Positions 47,854 to 55,575 of a DNA stretch of 64,000 nucleotides are shown here, piece by piece. The notes beneath the pieces are model-generated. The model searched no databases. It was not told where the DNA came from and worked only from the letters and a program-made list of their open reading frames with translations. Both the position numbers and the translations under genes were made by a program. Each line of letters opens with the position of its first letter. Within the stretch, counting starts at the first letter, position 1. Origin of the DNA: an uncultured Selenomonadales bacterium (GTDB taxonomy: Bacteria > Bacillota > Negativicutes > Selenomonadales > Selenomonadaceae); the NCBI GenBank assembly GCA_937910665.1, contig CALEPR010000154.1, positions 1-64,000 on the forward strand. The letters run 5' to 3'.

Positions 47854-48264
47854 TTATTTCCGTCCTTTGAAAAAATTTCTGTTCGCGTGCATATCTTCAT
47901 AAAAATATGGCGGTCTTTTCAAAGCTGAATTATTTAAATTTCCGAGCGGCGACACAGATTCTGCATCCACATCGCTTTTTAATTCGTCGCGGAGTTTTTT
48001 CCATTGTTCGTAACGTTGATGCCACGACCATTCGGCAGGAGTTGTTTTTTCGTCAACTTCGTAAGCAAATCGGCGAATTAAACTGTCAACCAATCTGAAT
48101 TGCGCTTTTTTCCACGTCGTTGAAGTTTCAATTACTGCAGAAATTTCTTCGTCAGAAAGATACGCGGTTTTTTCATTTTCTTCAACAAAAGTATCGCCGA
48201 GTTCAAACCTCATTCGGTCTTTGCCAAATTCGCCGATGAGCGCAGGATTATAACTGTACGTCAT
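47854..48264 (-). CDS. head-tail connector (YqbG/XkdG-region) protein
   Basis: The 136-residue protein starts at ATG 48264 with YSYNPALIGEFGKDRMRFEL, then TAYLSDEEISAVIE and KKAQFRLVDSLIRRFAYEVD. The acidic opening and helical body match Gp6-like connector proteins of PBSX-like phages. It overlaps the upstream gene by 17 nt. Confidence 0.75.
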   Translation of the reverse strand: MTYSYNPALIGEFGKDRMRFELGDTFVEENEKTAYLSDEEISAVIETSTTWKKAQFRLVDSLIRRFAYEVDEKTTPAEWSWHQRYEQWKKLRDELKSDVDAESVSPLGNLNNSALKRPPYFYEDMHANRNFFKGRK

Positions 48265-48535
48265 TTTCTTCACCGGCTTTGGATTTTTTCTTCGGCTTTT
48301 TTATTTCTTCCGTCGTTGAATTTTCTTTTGGAAAAATTTTTTTCTCGACAGATTTTTCCGGCTCGGAAATTTTTTCGGCGGCAATTTTTTCAAGTGTCGG
48401 AATCTCTTTGATAAATTCCATTGAAATCAATCCGCCGACAGCTTTTTTGCCGATAATTTCTTCAGAAATTTTTTCACCGATTTTGTAATTTACGCCTTGA
48501 AAGCGGCAAGGTTTTAACGTGATATAAAATTTCAT
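48248..48535 (-). CDS. small hypothetical head protein
   Basis: The 95 residues begin with a short beta domain (MKFYITLKPCRFQGVNYKIG, then GKKAVGGLISMEFIKEI) and end in a Lys/Glu-rich disordered tail. Similar small proteins follow the major capsid in other phages. Function is unknown. Confidence 0.6.
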   Translation of the reverse strand: MKFYITLKPCRFQGVNYKIGEKISEEIIGKKAVGGLISMEFIKEIPTLEKIAAEKISEPEKSVEKKIFPKENSTTEEIKKPKKKSKAGEENDVQL

Positions 48536-48549
48536 TGCCGCTCACCTCG

Positions 48550-49581
48550 TCAAGACACGCAATTTGTAAAATAAATCGCCAAATCATCGGCGCATTTTTT
48601 CATATCCGTCGCAATTAAACCTTCGATAAAATCTGTGTGCGTCCCGTCATTTGCTTGCCACTGATTCAAAGCAACATAATCTCCGTTGCCTAACATATCC
48701 CAAGTGAACGTATATCCGCAACTTGGTTCGTCAATCTGCGGATTATTTGTCGCATACATCAGCAACGCGCCTTTAGAATCGCAAATATATTTCATATCGG
48801 CAGGTTTCCCGAGCGGTGCGGCGTTATAAGTTGCGTCCAGAACAACGACTTCATCAACGCCGAAACATTGAGCCAGCACACTTTCATTGACAATCGCAGG
48901 ATTGGTTGTTGTGCCGGTGTATTTAATTCTGTCTTTAATGAACGGATTATTTTTGAGTGCGGCGAAAGTTTCAACGCCAAGTGCGAGTTTGTTCGGACGG
49001 CGACGACCTGCGCGACGAATATCAATCGCTCTTGCGTCAAAAAATTCTACCGGGTCAACGTTTGTGTTATCGAACTGCACAAATTTTTTATTTGCTGGGT
49101 CCGCAGTTGCCGCGCCTGTCCATTCGTTAGCCCAAACTCCGCTGTTGAAAAATTTCTTCGCAAATTCCAGTTCTTGGTGAAGATTCATTTGTTCAGTAAT
49201 AAATTTTACTCTTGCACGTCGTGGGTCAGCCGCGCCAGGTGTGTTTGCTCTCTGGTAATTAAGCGTCAAAATTTGGTCAAGCCCGACAATTATTTGGTCA
49301 ACCTTGCACTGGTACGTATCATCCGAGAGACCCATTACCGCCGGAGAAACTTTGCCATAATCAGGCTTACGCTGAACATTGTCGCGAGCCAAATCTTCTT
49401 TGCTGAACGTGTAGAAATATCCGCTCGAAAGTTGCACAGGACAAATCGGAAAAAGCCTTCTCGCCGCAAACGCGGTATCTTCCAAAAAATATGCCATACA
49501 CAAATTTGTAAGGTACATATTCGGTTTAAAAGTTCCCATAGCTTTTTTTATCGCAATATCCTCTGGTCTAAGTGTTGCCAT
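48550..49581 (-). CDS. major capsid protein
   Basis: The 343-residue protein is a GpE/P22-like HK97-fold capsid protein. Features: DTAFAARRLFPICPVQLSSG, YFYTFSKEDLARDNVQRKPD, DQILTLNYQRANTPGAADPR, NKLALGVETFAALKNNPF, and the FTWDMLGNGDYVALNQWQ strand. Its position after the decoration and scaffold genes agrees. Confidence 0.9.
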   Translation of the reverse strand: MATLRPEDIAIKKAMGTFKPNMYLTNLCMAYFLEDTAFAARRLFPICPVQLSSGYFYTFSKEDLARDNVQRKPDYGKVSPAVMGLSDDTYQCKVDQIIVGLDQILTLNYQRANTPGAADPRRARVKFITEQMNLHQELEFAKKFFNSGVWANEWTGAATADPANKKFVQFDNTNVDPVEFFDARAIDIRRAGRRRPNKLALGVETFAALKNNPFIKDRIKYTGTTTNPAIVNESVLAQCFGVDEVVVLDATYNAAPLGKPADMKYICDSKGALLMYATNNPQIDEPSCGYTFTWDMLGNGDYVALNQWQANDGTHTDFIEGLIATDMKKCADDLAIYFTNCVS

Positions 49582-49598
49582 TTTAAATTTCCTCCTCG

Positions 49599-49982
49599 TT
49601 AAATCGCATAACCGGCTTTAATAATCTGAACTTGCACTGCCTCGCCTGTTTTGCCGTCAGTTAATGCTTGTGCCAAAATAAATTTTCCTGCAGTCGCTTT
49701 CATTGCCACGCCGTCAGCACCCGCCGCGAGCAAATCACCTGCGGACACATTTTCGCCAACAATCCAAAGAGTAATTCCTTTGACCTGCACCGTGACTTCA
49801 TCACCGGCAACAATCGGCAATTCGTTTTCAGCCGTCAAAATTCCAATCGGAACATCTCCCGCCGTCGCCGTTACAACTCCTGTGTCAGAAAATTTCGCGG
49901 CGGTAAATGCTCCGCCCGTCAAATTATTTTTAACCGTGAACGCCAAAGTCGCGCTCTCATTGATAATGCTTCCGTTATACAT
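49599..49982 (-). CDS. capsid decoration protein (DUF2190-like)
   Basis: The 127 residues are beta-rich and Gly/Ala-rich: AKFSDTGVVTATAGDVPIGI, VTVQVKGITLWIVGENVSAG, DLLAAGADGVAMKATAG. This matches the DUF2190 capsid-cement family. It lies between scaffold and capsid genes. Confidence 0.85.
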   Translation of the reverse strand: MYNGSIINESATLAFTVKNNLTGGAFTAAKFSDTGVVTATAGDVPIGILTAENELPIVAGDEVTVQVKGITLWIVGENVSAGDLLAAGADGVAMKATAGKFILAQALTDGKTGEAVQVQIIKAGYAI

Positions 49983-49996
49983 TTTTGTTTCCTCCG

Positions 49997-50974
49997 TTAA
50001 TTGTCCAAAGCCGCTCTCAAATCAGGATTTTCTTGAAGAACTTTGTCGATTGACTGATGATAGCTGATGTCAGGGTTATTTTTCCGAATGTCAGATGCCA
50101 TTTTTTCAACCTGTGTCTGTGCGTTGCCGATAAATCCGTTGCCGCGCTTGCCAATTTCTGAAAACATTCCGGTTTTTTCGACCGCCGCCACTGCTCCGTC
50201 CATCACCGCAATCGCACTTTCGTACAACGCAGGATTGCTACGTTTCGCCTGTTTCAACATCGGCGCGAGTTCTTCTGCCTTCAAGCCGAGAATCTCATAT
50301 TTCTTTGCAAACTCGATAAATTCTTTGTCTTCGGCTTTTTCGACTTTGCCTTGTAAATTTTTCACGACCTGCGCCAACGCTTCTGTCAAATCGGCAACTT
50401 CTTCGGATTTTTCGACTTCAGAACTTTTTTCCACAGATTTTTCTACGATTTTTTCCTCGATAATCGGCGCAGGATTTTCTTCCACTGTTCCGGCATCGAC
50501 TGCGCCGTCGTTTTCAAGGCTGATGCGTACACCCAAACTTTTTTCAATGCTCTCGATTGCGGCAAGCTGTACCGCGTCGAGTTTTTTCCTCAAATCATTT
50601 TCCATTGATTTTTCCTCCACTTCTTTTTCTTCAGACTTTGCAAATTTCTCGTCGACTTTTTTTGTCGGATCGTCGTCAGGATTATCTTCAATCGGCTCGG
50701 AATTTTTTTCTTCGTCGTCTGCGTTGACTGCAGGCGTATTTACTTCTCCGGCTTTTGAAAATTTTTCCACAGTCGCCGTCAAACTCGAAACAAAAGCGTC
50801 AGTAAATTCTTCCTCGCTCACTCCGATTGACTTCGCAAATTTCGACAGAACTGTTTCTTCAGAATCGGTTTTTTCGTCCGCTCTTTTGTACAGAGAAATT
50901 TTTGCGCCCGGATTTGCTCCTGCGTCCACAAAATCCACGCTCGTGACTTCAAGATTTTTTAATTTTGCAGGCAT
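49997..50974 (-). CDS. scaffold-like protein (XkdF C-terminal part)
   Basis: The 325-residue acidic, Glu/Lys-rich helical protein begins AKLKNLEVTSVDFVDAGANP and has repeated VEKSxE segments. The sequence ends in IRKNNPDISYHQSIDKVLQE, common in capsid assembly scaffolds. In PBSX the XkdF protein carries protease and scaffold-like parts. Here the protease-like part is a separate gene just upstream. Confidence 0.75.
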   Translation of the reverse strand: MPAKLKNLEVTSVDFVDAGANPGAKISLYKRADEKTDSEETVLSKFAKSIGVSEEEFTDAFVSSLTATVEKFSKAGEVNTPAVNADDEEKNSEPIEDNPDDDPTKKVDEKFAKSEEKEVEEKSMENDLRKKLDAVQLAAIESIEKSLGVRISLENDGAVDAGTVEENPAPIIEEKIVEKSVEKSSEVEKSEEVADLTEALAQVVKNLQGKVEKAEDKEFIEFAKKYEILGLKAEELAPMLKQAKRSNPALYESAIAVMDGAVAAVEKTGMFSEIGKRGNGFIGNAQTQVEKMASDIRKNNPDISYHQSIDKVLQENPDLRAALDN

Positions 50975-50992
50975 AATTTTTACTCCTTTCGA

Positions 50993-51382
50993 TTAAATTT
51001 TTTCGCGGAAGGCTTTTCCTTCGATTGAAAACATCGAATACTCTCCGCTTTTAACTTTTTTCCAAACTTCGTCGTCAGTGACATAAAATCCAATCCACCA
51101 ACTTGTTTTAAGAGAATCCTTCGGCAAGCCGAGTGCTTTTAACTTTTCCGGCGTGAAAATAATGCTTTCGACAAGTTCAGCACAACCGCCGCGCTCGTGC
51201 ATTTCTCCGCCTTCTCGGTAAAATCTCACAAAATTGTAAGCCGCTTGCTCCAATTCCTCCGCGTCGATTACGTCACCTTGACCGTCCACAATATTCGCGA
51301 CGCTCGCCCAGCCAAACGCAAGTCTTTTTTCTTCGCTCGACTTTTGTATTTCAAATTTTCCTTCGAGTTTGACATCATTCAT
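50993..51382 (-). CDS. XkdF-like prohead protease
   Basis: The 129-residue protein matches the XkdF N-terminal domain: EEKRLAFGWASVANIVDGQG, DVIDAEELEQAAYNFVRFYR, SWWIGFYVTDDEVWKKVKSG, YSMFSIEGKA. XkdF is a prohead protease family with a conserved H and S (MHERGG and SMFSIEG here). The gene is separated from the scaffold part by 18 nt. Confidence 0.8.
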   Translation of the reverse strand: MNDVKLEGKFEIQKSSEEKRLAFGWASVANIVDGQGDVIDAEELEQAAYNFVRFYREGGEMHERGGCAELVESIIFTPEKLKALGLPKDSLKTSWWIGFYVTDDEVWKKVKSGEYSMFSIEGKAFREKI

Positions 51383-51483
51383 TTTTCTCACCTACGCAAT
51401 TATTTTAGCTACGAAATTTCTCGTAACTAAATTTTTTTGACAAAACTTATTTCGCTCTTGAAAAGTTTTTTTTTGTTTACGGA

Positions 51484-52089
51484 TTACCAAGTGAAAGCAT
51501 AACCGAAAAGCGTTTGCTCGTCTTTCGTTCCTGCACTTATCGGCAAAATTCCGACGATTGACGGCTTGCCTTCAAAAATATTGAGTACAAAAACGACAGC
51601 TCTCGGTTGCGCGTTAGGATAAATCGTCTTCGCCTCGCAAACGATAAAATGATTTTCTCCGCGCACAATTTGTTTGCCGATATACATCACAGGTTTGTAG
51701 GAAACTCCAACGAGAGTTTTTTCCGCAGTGGCGAACGCCGCTTGAATTTCCGGCGCAAGTTCTTCGCTCTCGATGATTCTGTCGATTTTCGCTCCCGCGC
51801 CTTGAATGGATTGTTCGCCCGGCGGCACATTGATGACAAGCCCGACGATTGATTTATCCTTGTTTTTCGTCGCACGAATGTCTTCAGCAATGAACAAATA
51901 ATTCACGCCGTTCACAGTCTGCTTGCCGACGTACCAAATCGGATTGTAAGTCGCACCCAAAAGCGGCGTGCTGTTAACTGCGCCCATCGCCGACGCTACC
52001 TCTTGCGGAAGTTTGTTTACAGGCAAGTTGGCAATTTCATAACCGCCAAAAGTCTCGCCTAATTCGATTCCACCAAATTTCTTTGCCAT
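51484..52089 (-). CDS. protein with two cystatin-like repeats
   Basis: The 201-residue protein contains two homologous halves: TPLLGATYNPIWYVGKQTVN with GVNYLFIAED, and KTLVGVSYKPVMYIGKQIVR with GENHFIVCEA. Each half has a Q-x-V-x-G motif as in cystatins, preceded by a helix (LPQEVASAMGAV, LAPEIQAAFATA). It lies between head genes and the plus-strand cassette. It may inhibit a protease or may be a structural head component. I recognise no phage family. Confidence 0.6.
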   Translation of the reverse strand: MAKKFGGIELGETFGGYEIANLPVNKLPQEVASAMGAVNSTPLLGATYNPIWYVGKQTVNGVNYLFIAEDIRATKNKDKSIVGLVINVPPGEQSIQGAGAKIDRIIESEELAPEIQAAFATAEKTLVGVSYKPVMYIGKQIVRGENHFIVCEAKTIYPNAQPRAVVFVLNIFEGKPSIVGILPISAGTKDEQTLFGYAFTW

Positions 52090-52134
52090 AAAAATTCCTC
52101 CTCATTTTTCAAGAGCGAAATAAATCTTGCCAAA

Positions 52135-52199
52135 TAAAAAAGCACTCCGCATTTTGCAAAGTGCTTTGTGTGATATAATCTCCTCGAAAGGAGTTGGCT
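52135..52199 (+). promoter_or_regulatory. hairpin, promoter and RBS cassette, copy 1
   Basis: AGCACT-CCGCATTTTGCAA-AGTGCT hairpin, TATAAT near 52173-52178, then CTCCTCGAAAGGAGTT ribosome site, which can itself pair (CTCCT/AGGAG). It serves the plus-strand gene at 52201. A copy of about 60 bp recurs at 53139-53202. Confidence 0.65.
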
Positions 52200-52200
52200 T

Positions 52201-52446
52201 ATGATGCAAATTCGCGATTACGCGAAAATTTTTCTCAACGAAGCCGCAGAAACTAACGAAATTTTTGATTTCATTGATACTGAGTTTATTGCTCATTCTT
52301 GTAATTTCGATGAAATGTTGACCGAACATATCACGGAATATTTACAGGATTGCGGATTCATTATGGACTGTGTTTTCGTTTTAGGAAAAAATTATCCTTT
52401 TAATTTTCGGATAAGTCGCGCCGGTTATGATTGGCTCGCGCATTGA
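52201..52446 (+). CDS. plus-strand moron, small hypothetical protein
   Basis: The 81 residues (QIRDYAKIFLNEAAETNEIF, ITEYLQDCGFIMDCVFVLG, FNFRISRAGYDWLAH) look like a winged-helix-type small protein; IS-x-x-GYDWL is a common ending for that shape. It is against the direction of all late genes and has its own promoter and ribosome site, so it is probably expressed in the lysogen. It is convergent with the 84-residue gene. Confidence 0.6.
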   Translation: MMQIRDYAKIFLNEAAETNEIFDFIDTEFIAHSCNFDEMLTEHITEYLQDCGFIMDCVFVLGKNYPFNFRISRAGYDWLAH

Positions 52447-52679
52447 TTGAAAGATTCTGCTATCGGTCTTTGGTCGATAAACTCTGCCAAGAATTTCAGA
52501 AATTCTCCGACGCTTTTATGATTTCCGCAATTTGGCGGAGAAATTTTTTTCGGCAATTCCTGCATAGTCACGCTGACATAAACCATAGAATTTCCGATAT
52601 TTGAAAAAAATGTCTGCGTTTTGGCTCTGCAAGTCTCTATCTGATACGGCAGATTATTTTTTTCTTCCAAAGTTATCAC
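52425..52679 (-). CDS. small hypothetical protein
   Basis: 84 residues from GTG 52679 near TTGGAGC; a TTG at 52670 is an alternative. It contains LEEKNNLPYQIETCRAKTQT and FFSNIGNSMVYVSVTM. No family is recognised. Its 3' end overlaps the plus-strand moron by 22 bp. Confidence 0.5.
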   Translation of the reverse strand: MITLEEKNNLPYQIETCRAKTQTFFSNIGNSMVYVSVTMQELPKKISPPNCGNHKSVGEFLKFLAEFIDQRPIAESFNQCASQS

Positions 52680-52696
52680 GCTCCAACCACAAAATT

Positions 52697-53122
52697 TTAT
52701 TCAGCAAATTCACAATCAGAGAAATAATTTCTGAAATATTCTTTGGCTTCCGCATTGGAATTTTTCAAAAATCTTTTATACGGAAATTTTGAGCCGTACA
52801 AATTTCCTTCGTCCATTACTCCGCAGTCAACGCCTGTTATTTCTGTCAGCTTGTCTAAAATTTGCCGCCAACGCGGCTTTGTCGGATAAATTTTTTCTGA
52901 GTATTTATTGCGATTAACCAAACTGCATTGAAATTTGCAAAACGAACAGCCAGAAAGAAAATCTTCGCCGTAAACCGCGCCTTGCAACATTCGTGCCACG
53001 CAATGTGCTTCTTGCTCCGTGAATTTTACAGTGCCAATATCAAACTCATCTTGAAGACACCGACTTTTGAGTTGTCGCTTGAGTTCGGCGTTTTCTTGCG
53101 TCAATTTTTCAATGTCGTCCAT
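52697..53122 (-). CDS. Cys-motif protein, paralogue 1
   Basis: From ATG 53122 it has 141 residues: a coiled-coil start (DIEKLTQENAELKRQLK), FTEQEAHCVARMLQGAVYGE, then CSFCKFQCS, TEITGVDCGV and FPYKRFLKNSNAEAKEYFRN. The gene at 53199 is a clear paralogue. The CxxCxxxC group may bind zinc. No function is known. Confidence 0.65.
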   Translation of the reverse strand: MDDIEKLTQENAELKRQLKSRCLQDEFDIGTVKFTEQEAHCVARMLQGAVYGEDFLSGCSFCKFQCSLVNRNKYSEKIYPTKPRWRQILDKLTEITGVDCGVMDEGNLYGSKFPYKRFLKNSNAEAKEYFRNYFSDCEFAE

Positions 53123-53138
53123 CTTTCCACCTCGCCAA

Positions 53139-53202
53139 CAAAAAAGCACTCCGCATTTTACAAAGTGCTTTGTGTGTTATAATCTCCTCGAAAGGAGTTT
53201 AA
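53139..53202 (+). repeat. promoter/RBS cassette copy 2 without a gene
   Basis: This is a near-copy of 52135-52199 (AGCACTCCGCATTTTACAAA, TATAAT, CTCCTCGAAAGGAGTT). No plus-strand gene follows; the next sequence is the 3' end of the minus-strand paralogue 2. It is probably the remnant of a lost moron. Confidence 0.65.
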
Positions 53203-53510
53203 ATATCTGAAAATCTATTCCTGAAGTAGTCGATTATTTCTGCATTGGCATTCTTCAGGAATTTTTTATACGGAAATCTTGAGTTCGGTAATGTGCCGTA
53301 AATTTCTGCGCCAACGTCTACGCCGGTTTCTTCGGTAAATCTGTTTCTCAGCTGATTGAATATCAGAGAACTTTCTGCTTGTTTATAGCACTGCACTTTG
53401 CAATATTGACAGCCGTCAAGCGGACAGCCAAAACTTTTGTCATCGCCACCATACAAACTTGCTTGCAGTAATCTTGCCACGCAATGCGCCTCTTGCTCCG
53501 ACAATATCAT
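53199..53510 (-). CDS. Cys-motif protein, paralogue 2
   Basis: 103 residues, similar to 52697-53122: LSEQEAHCVARLLQASLYGG, CQYCKVQCY, TEETGVDVGAEIYGT and FPYKKFLKNANAEIIDYFRN. It lacks the N-terminal coiled coil. The pair arose by tandem duplication together with the flanking GCACTCCG hairpins. Confidence 0.65.
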   Translation of the reverse strand: MILSEQEAHCVARLLQASLYGGDDKSFGCPLDGCQYCKVQCYKQAESSLIFNQLRNRFTEETGVDVGAEIYGTLPNSRFPYKKFLKNANAEIIDYFRNRFSDI

Positions 53511-53551
53511 TTTCTCACCTCATCAAAAAAGCACTCCGAAAAGTGCCTTAA

Positions 53552-53839
53552 TCATATTCCGCTGAGTTCTTTCCGCGCGTTTTCCATTAGCGGATTCGTG
53601 TTCAGATATTCCAAGCCGCGCAATGTAATTTTCGTGCCGTCGTAAATTCCGATTTTCTGTCCACCGATAAATTCTTGCACTTGAAAGCCTTTGACGTAAC
53701 CTTCGTCCTGCAACATTTCACAAAGCGAAACTAAATCTCGCTCGGCTATTCCTAACCGAAACAGCTCATCAATTTCGCTTGACTTCATTGCTCGTTCAAG
53801 CGTCCGCAGTATCAAGTAAATTTTCTTGAAGTTTTGCAT
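53552..53839 (-). CDS. YjcQ-like winged-helix protein
   Basis: From ATG 53839 the 95 residues (MQNFKKIYLILRTLERAMKS, LVSLCEMLQDEGYVKGFQVQ, GTKITLRGLEYLNTNPLM) match the YjcQ pattern: a helical start, a wing with GYVKG, and ITxxGxxYL. YjcQ proteins are small phage-associated winged-helix proteins without known function. Confidence 0.7.
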   Translation of the reverse strand: MQNFKKIYLILRTLERAMKSSEIDELFRLGIAERDLVSLCEMLQDEGYVKGFQVQEFIGGQKIGIYDGTKITLRGLEYLNTNPLMENARKELSGI

Positions 53840-53885
53840 TTTCTCACGCTCCAAACAAAAAACCGCTCAACAGCAATTAAAATTT

Positions 53886-54062
53886 TTAGCTTGAAGTTTC
53901 CGATTTCTTTTTCTTGGCATTTTTAAGCCGTTCCAACAAACTGTCGCGAAACTCTTCAACCGTCAAACCTGAATCAAGAGGATATGCCACAAATTCACCC
54001 GGCAATTCTTTTTCCGCTCTTCGGATTAAATCAATCACGTCTCTTGGTAACTTCGGTCCCAT
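53886..54062 (-). CDS. small protein overlapping the MuF toxin-like gene
   Basis: 58 residues from ATG 54062: MGPKLPRDVIDLIRRAEKEL, PGEFVAYPLDSGLTVEEFRD, then a Lys-rich tail. It overlaps the end of the MuF gene by 32 nt, so it is coupled. By position it could be an immunity protein to the metallopeptidase-like domain, but it could also be an ordinary head gene. Confidence 0.55.
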   Translation of the reverse strand: MGPKLPRDVIDLIRRAEKELPGEFVAYPLDSGLTVEEFRDSLLERLKNAKKKKSETSS

Positions 54063-55575
54063 AGCACTTTTTCAACTCCTTCAGTAATTCTTTTAGCGGA
54101 ATTATGCTATTTACAAATTCCAGACCTATTTTATCATTTGTGTAATGAATTGTCATTAAATTTGCTACGATTTCGCGTTCTCTATTTCCTGGAGATTTTG
54201 TCCAGTAATCTTTTTCGTGTGCGAAAATTCCAGAAAGCTCGGTATAAGTAATCGCCGCCACCAAATCGCTAACACTCATATTTTCGCCGAGAGAACCACT
54301 TAACAAATTTTTGTAATGTTTTCGGTTACTCAAAAGAATTTTATTAACCTTGTCAGCAATCTCAAAAATTTCATTTGATAGAGACAAACTTATTTCGTTT
54401 TCCAAATCAATTAAATGTGATATTTCGTGAGTTACGGCTTCAACTGTATCGTACTTGTACCAATATGGATATTGTGGATTGTAAAGAATTTTTCCTTCTG
54501 CCATATCGCAAGCGATTGGTTTGTTCATAACTCTGTTAACCAAAAAATAATCTGGTGTCACATATTTTTCAAGCAAGCCATTTAACTCATCAGAATTATT
54601 CGGTTTAATTACTGTTGCCGCAAATCCTTTTATTTCCAAATAATCCGAGCGCGAATTTCTTTTCGGCTCGTCAATTTCACGATAGACTATAACACAGCGA
54701 CAACGCGGATGTAAAGGCGGTGTCTGTCCGTCCGTCACGCTTGAATTAAAAAATTTATCTTCAAAGCCGACGACCGTGCCGCTTAAATCCATACAGCGAC
54801 CGCAAACTCTGTTTGTTCCGGCTGTCGTCCAGACTTTTTCACAACGACCCATTAAGCCGTTTGACATTGCCTGTCTGACCGATTCGTGTGTGCCGCGATT
54901 GTAAGCAAATGAAAGTTCGGTATGAGCAATCATTTCCGCACGTTGTCTGTGCTGTTTGCTTGAATATTTTAACGCCGCCGCTTGCGCTTTTTCTTCGGCT
55001 TTCGCTTGCGTCATTCGCGGATGGTTTTTCAGCAAATTTTCTCTGACTTTGTTTTGGTATCTGAGATTAGCCGCCGCTTGCCTTTGATTCAAGCCGATTG
55101 TCGGACGAATCATTTTTGCAATTTCTTTCATCGACATTCCATTATCTTGACCGTAAGCCAAAATAGATTTTATCGCTTGTCGAGTTTCGGCGTTGATGTT
55201 CGTGACAAATTCCGCGCCGTGTTTGTTCAGCCAATCTTTAACAAATCTGTCGCTGTCGTAAAAAACATTTCCGTGTTTTTCGGAAAAATGTTTTGCGCCC
55301 TCGTTAATTGCCGAACGCCACAGCGGATTTAATTTTTCGTTCACAAACCTTGCGTAATCTTCCTGCCACTTGCGAATTTCATTTTCAAAGCCTGCTGCCG
55401 CCGCTCGTTCGAGTTCCGCATAAGTCACAGAATTTTGCTGTTCCTTAAAAATTTTCGTGAGCCAATAGGTAAGTTGCGGAGAATTTTCGTCGAGGAAAGA
55501 ATTCAGCCGCGCCAAAAGTTCTTGTGCCTCTTCCGAAGGTGTATTTTTTTTAATCGCTCTCTTGAAGATGAACAT
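54031..55575 (-). CDS. MuF-like minor head protein with metallopeptidase-like C-terminal domain
   Basis: From ATG 55575 it has 514 residues. Residues 1-300 are the MuF (Mu gpF/SPP1 gp7) minor head protein with RAEMIAHTELSFAYNRGTHE, CGRCMDLSG near residue 258 and PPLHPRCRC near 290. Residues 300-514 are extra and contain VEAVTHEISHLIDLENE with a HExxH zinc-protease motif near residue 382. This looks like a MuF polymorphic toxin, in which a toxin domain is carried by the virion. Zinc third ligand is not certain. Confidence 0.8.
   Translation of the reverse strand: MFIFKRAIKKNTPSEEAQELLARLNSFLDENSPQLTYWLTKIFKEQQNSVTYAELERAAAAGFENEIRKWQEDYARFVNEKLNPLWRSAINEGAKHFSEKHGNVFYDSDRFVKDWLNKHGAEFVTNINAETRQAIKSILAYGQDNGMSMKEIAKMIRPTIGLNQRQAAANLRYQNKVRENLLKNHPRMTQAKAEEKAQAAALKYSSKQHRQRAEMIAHTELSFAYNRGTHESVRQAMSNGLMGRCEKVWTTAGTNRVCGRCMDLSGTVVGFEDKFFNSSVTDGQTPPLHPRCRCVIVYREIDEPKRNSRSDYLEIKGFAATVIKPNNSDELNGLLEKYVTPDYFLVNRVMNKPIACDMAEGKILYNPQYPYWYKYDTVEAVTHEISHLIDLENEISLSLSNEIFEIADKVNKILLSNRKHYKNLLSGSLGENMSVSDLVAAITYTELSGIFAHEKDYWTKSPGNREREIVANLMTIHYTNDKIGLEFVNSIIPLKELLKELKKCYGTEVTKRRD

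Noticed and set aside
52102..52329. Minus-strand frame of 75 residues
   Set aside because: It is antisense to a plus-strand gene that has its own promoter and ribosome site.
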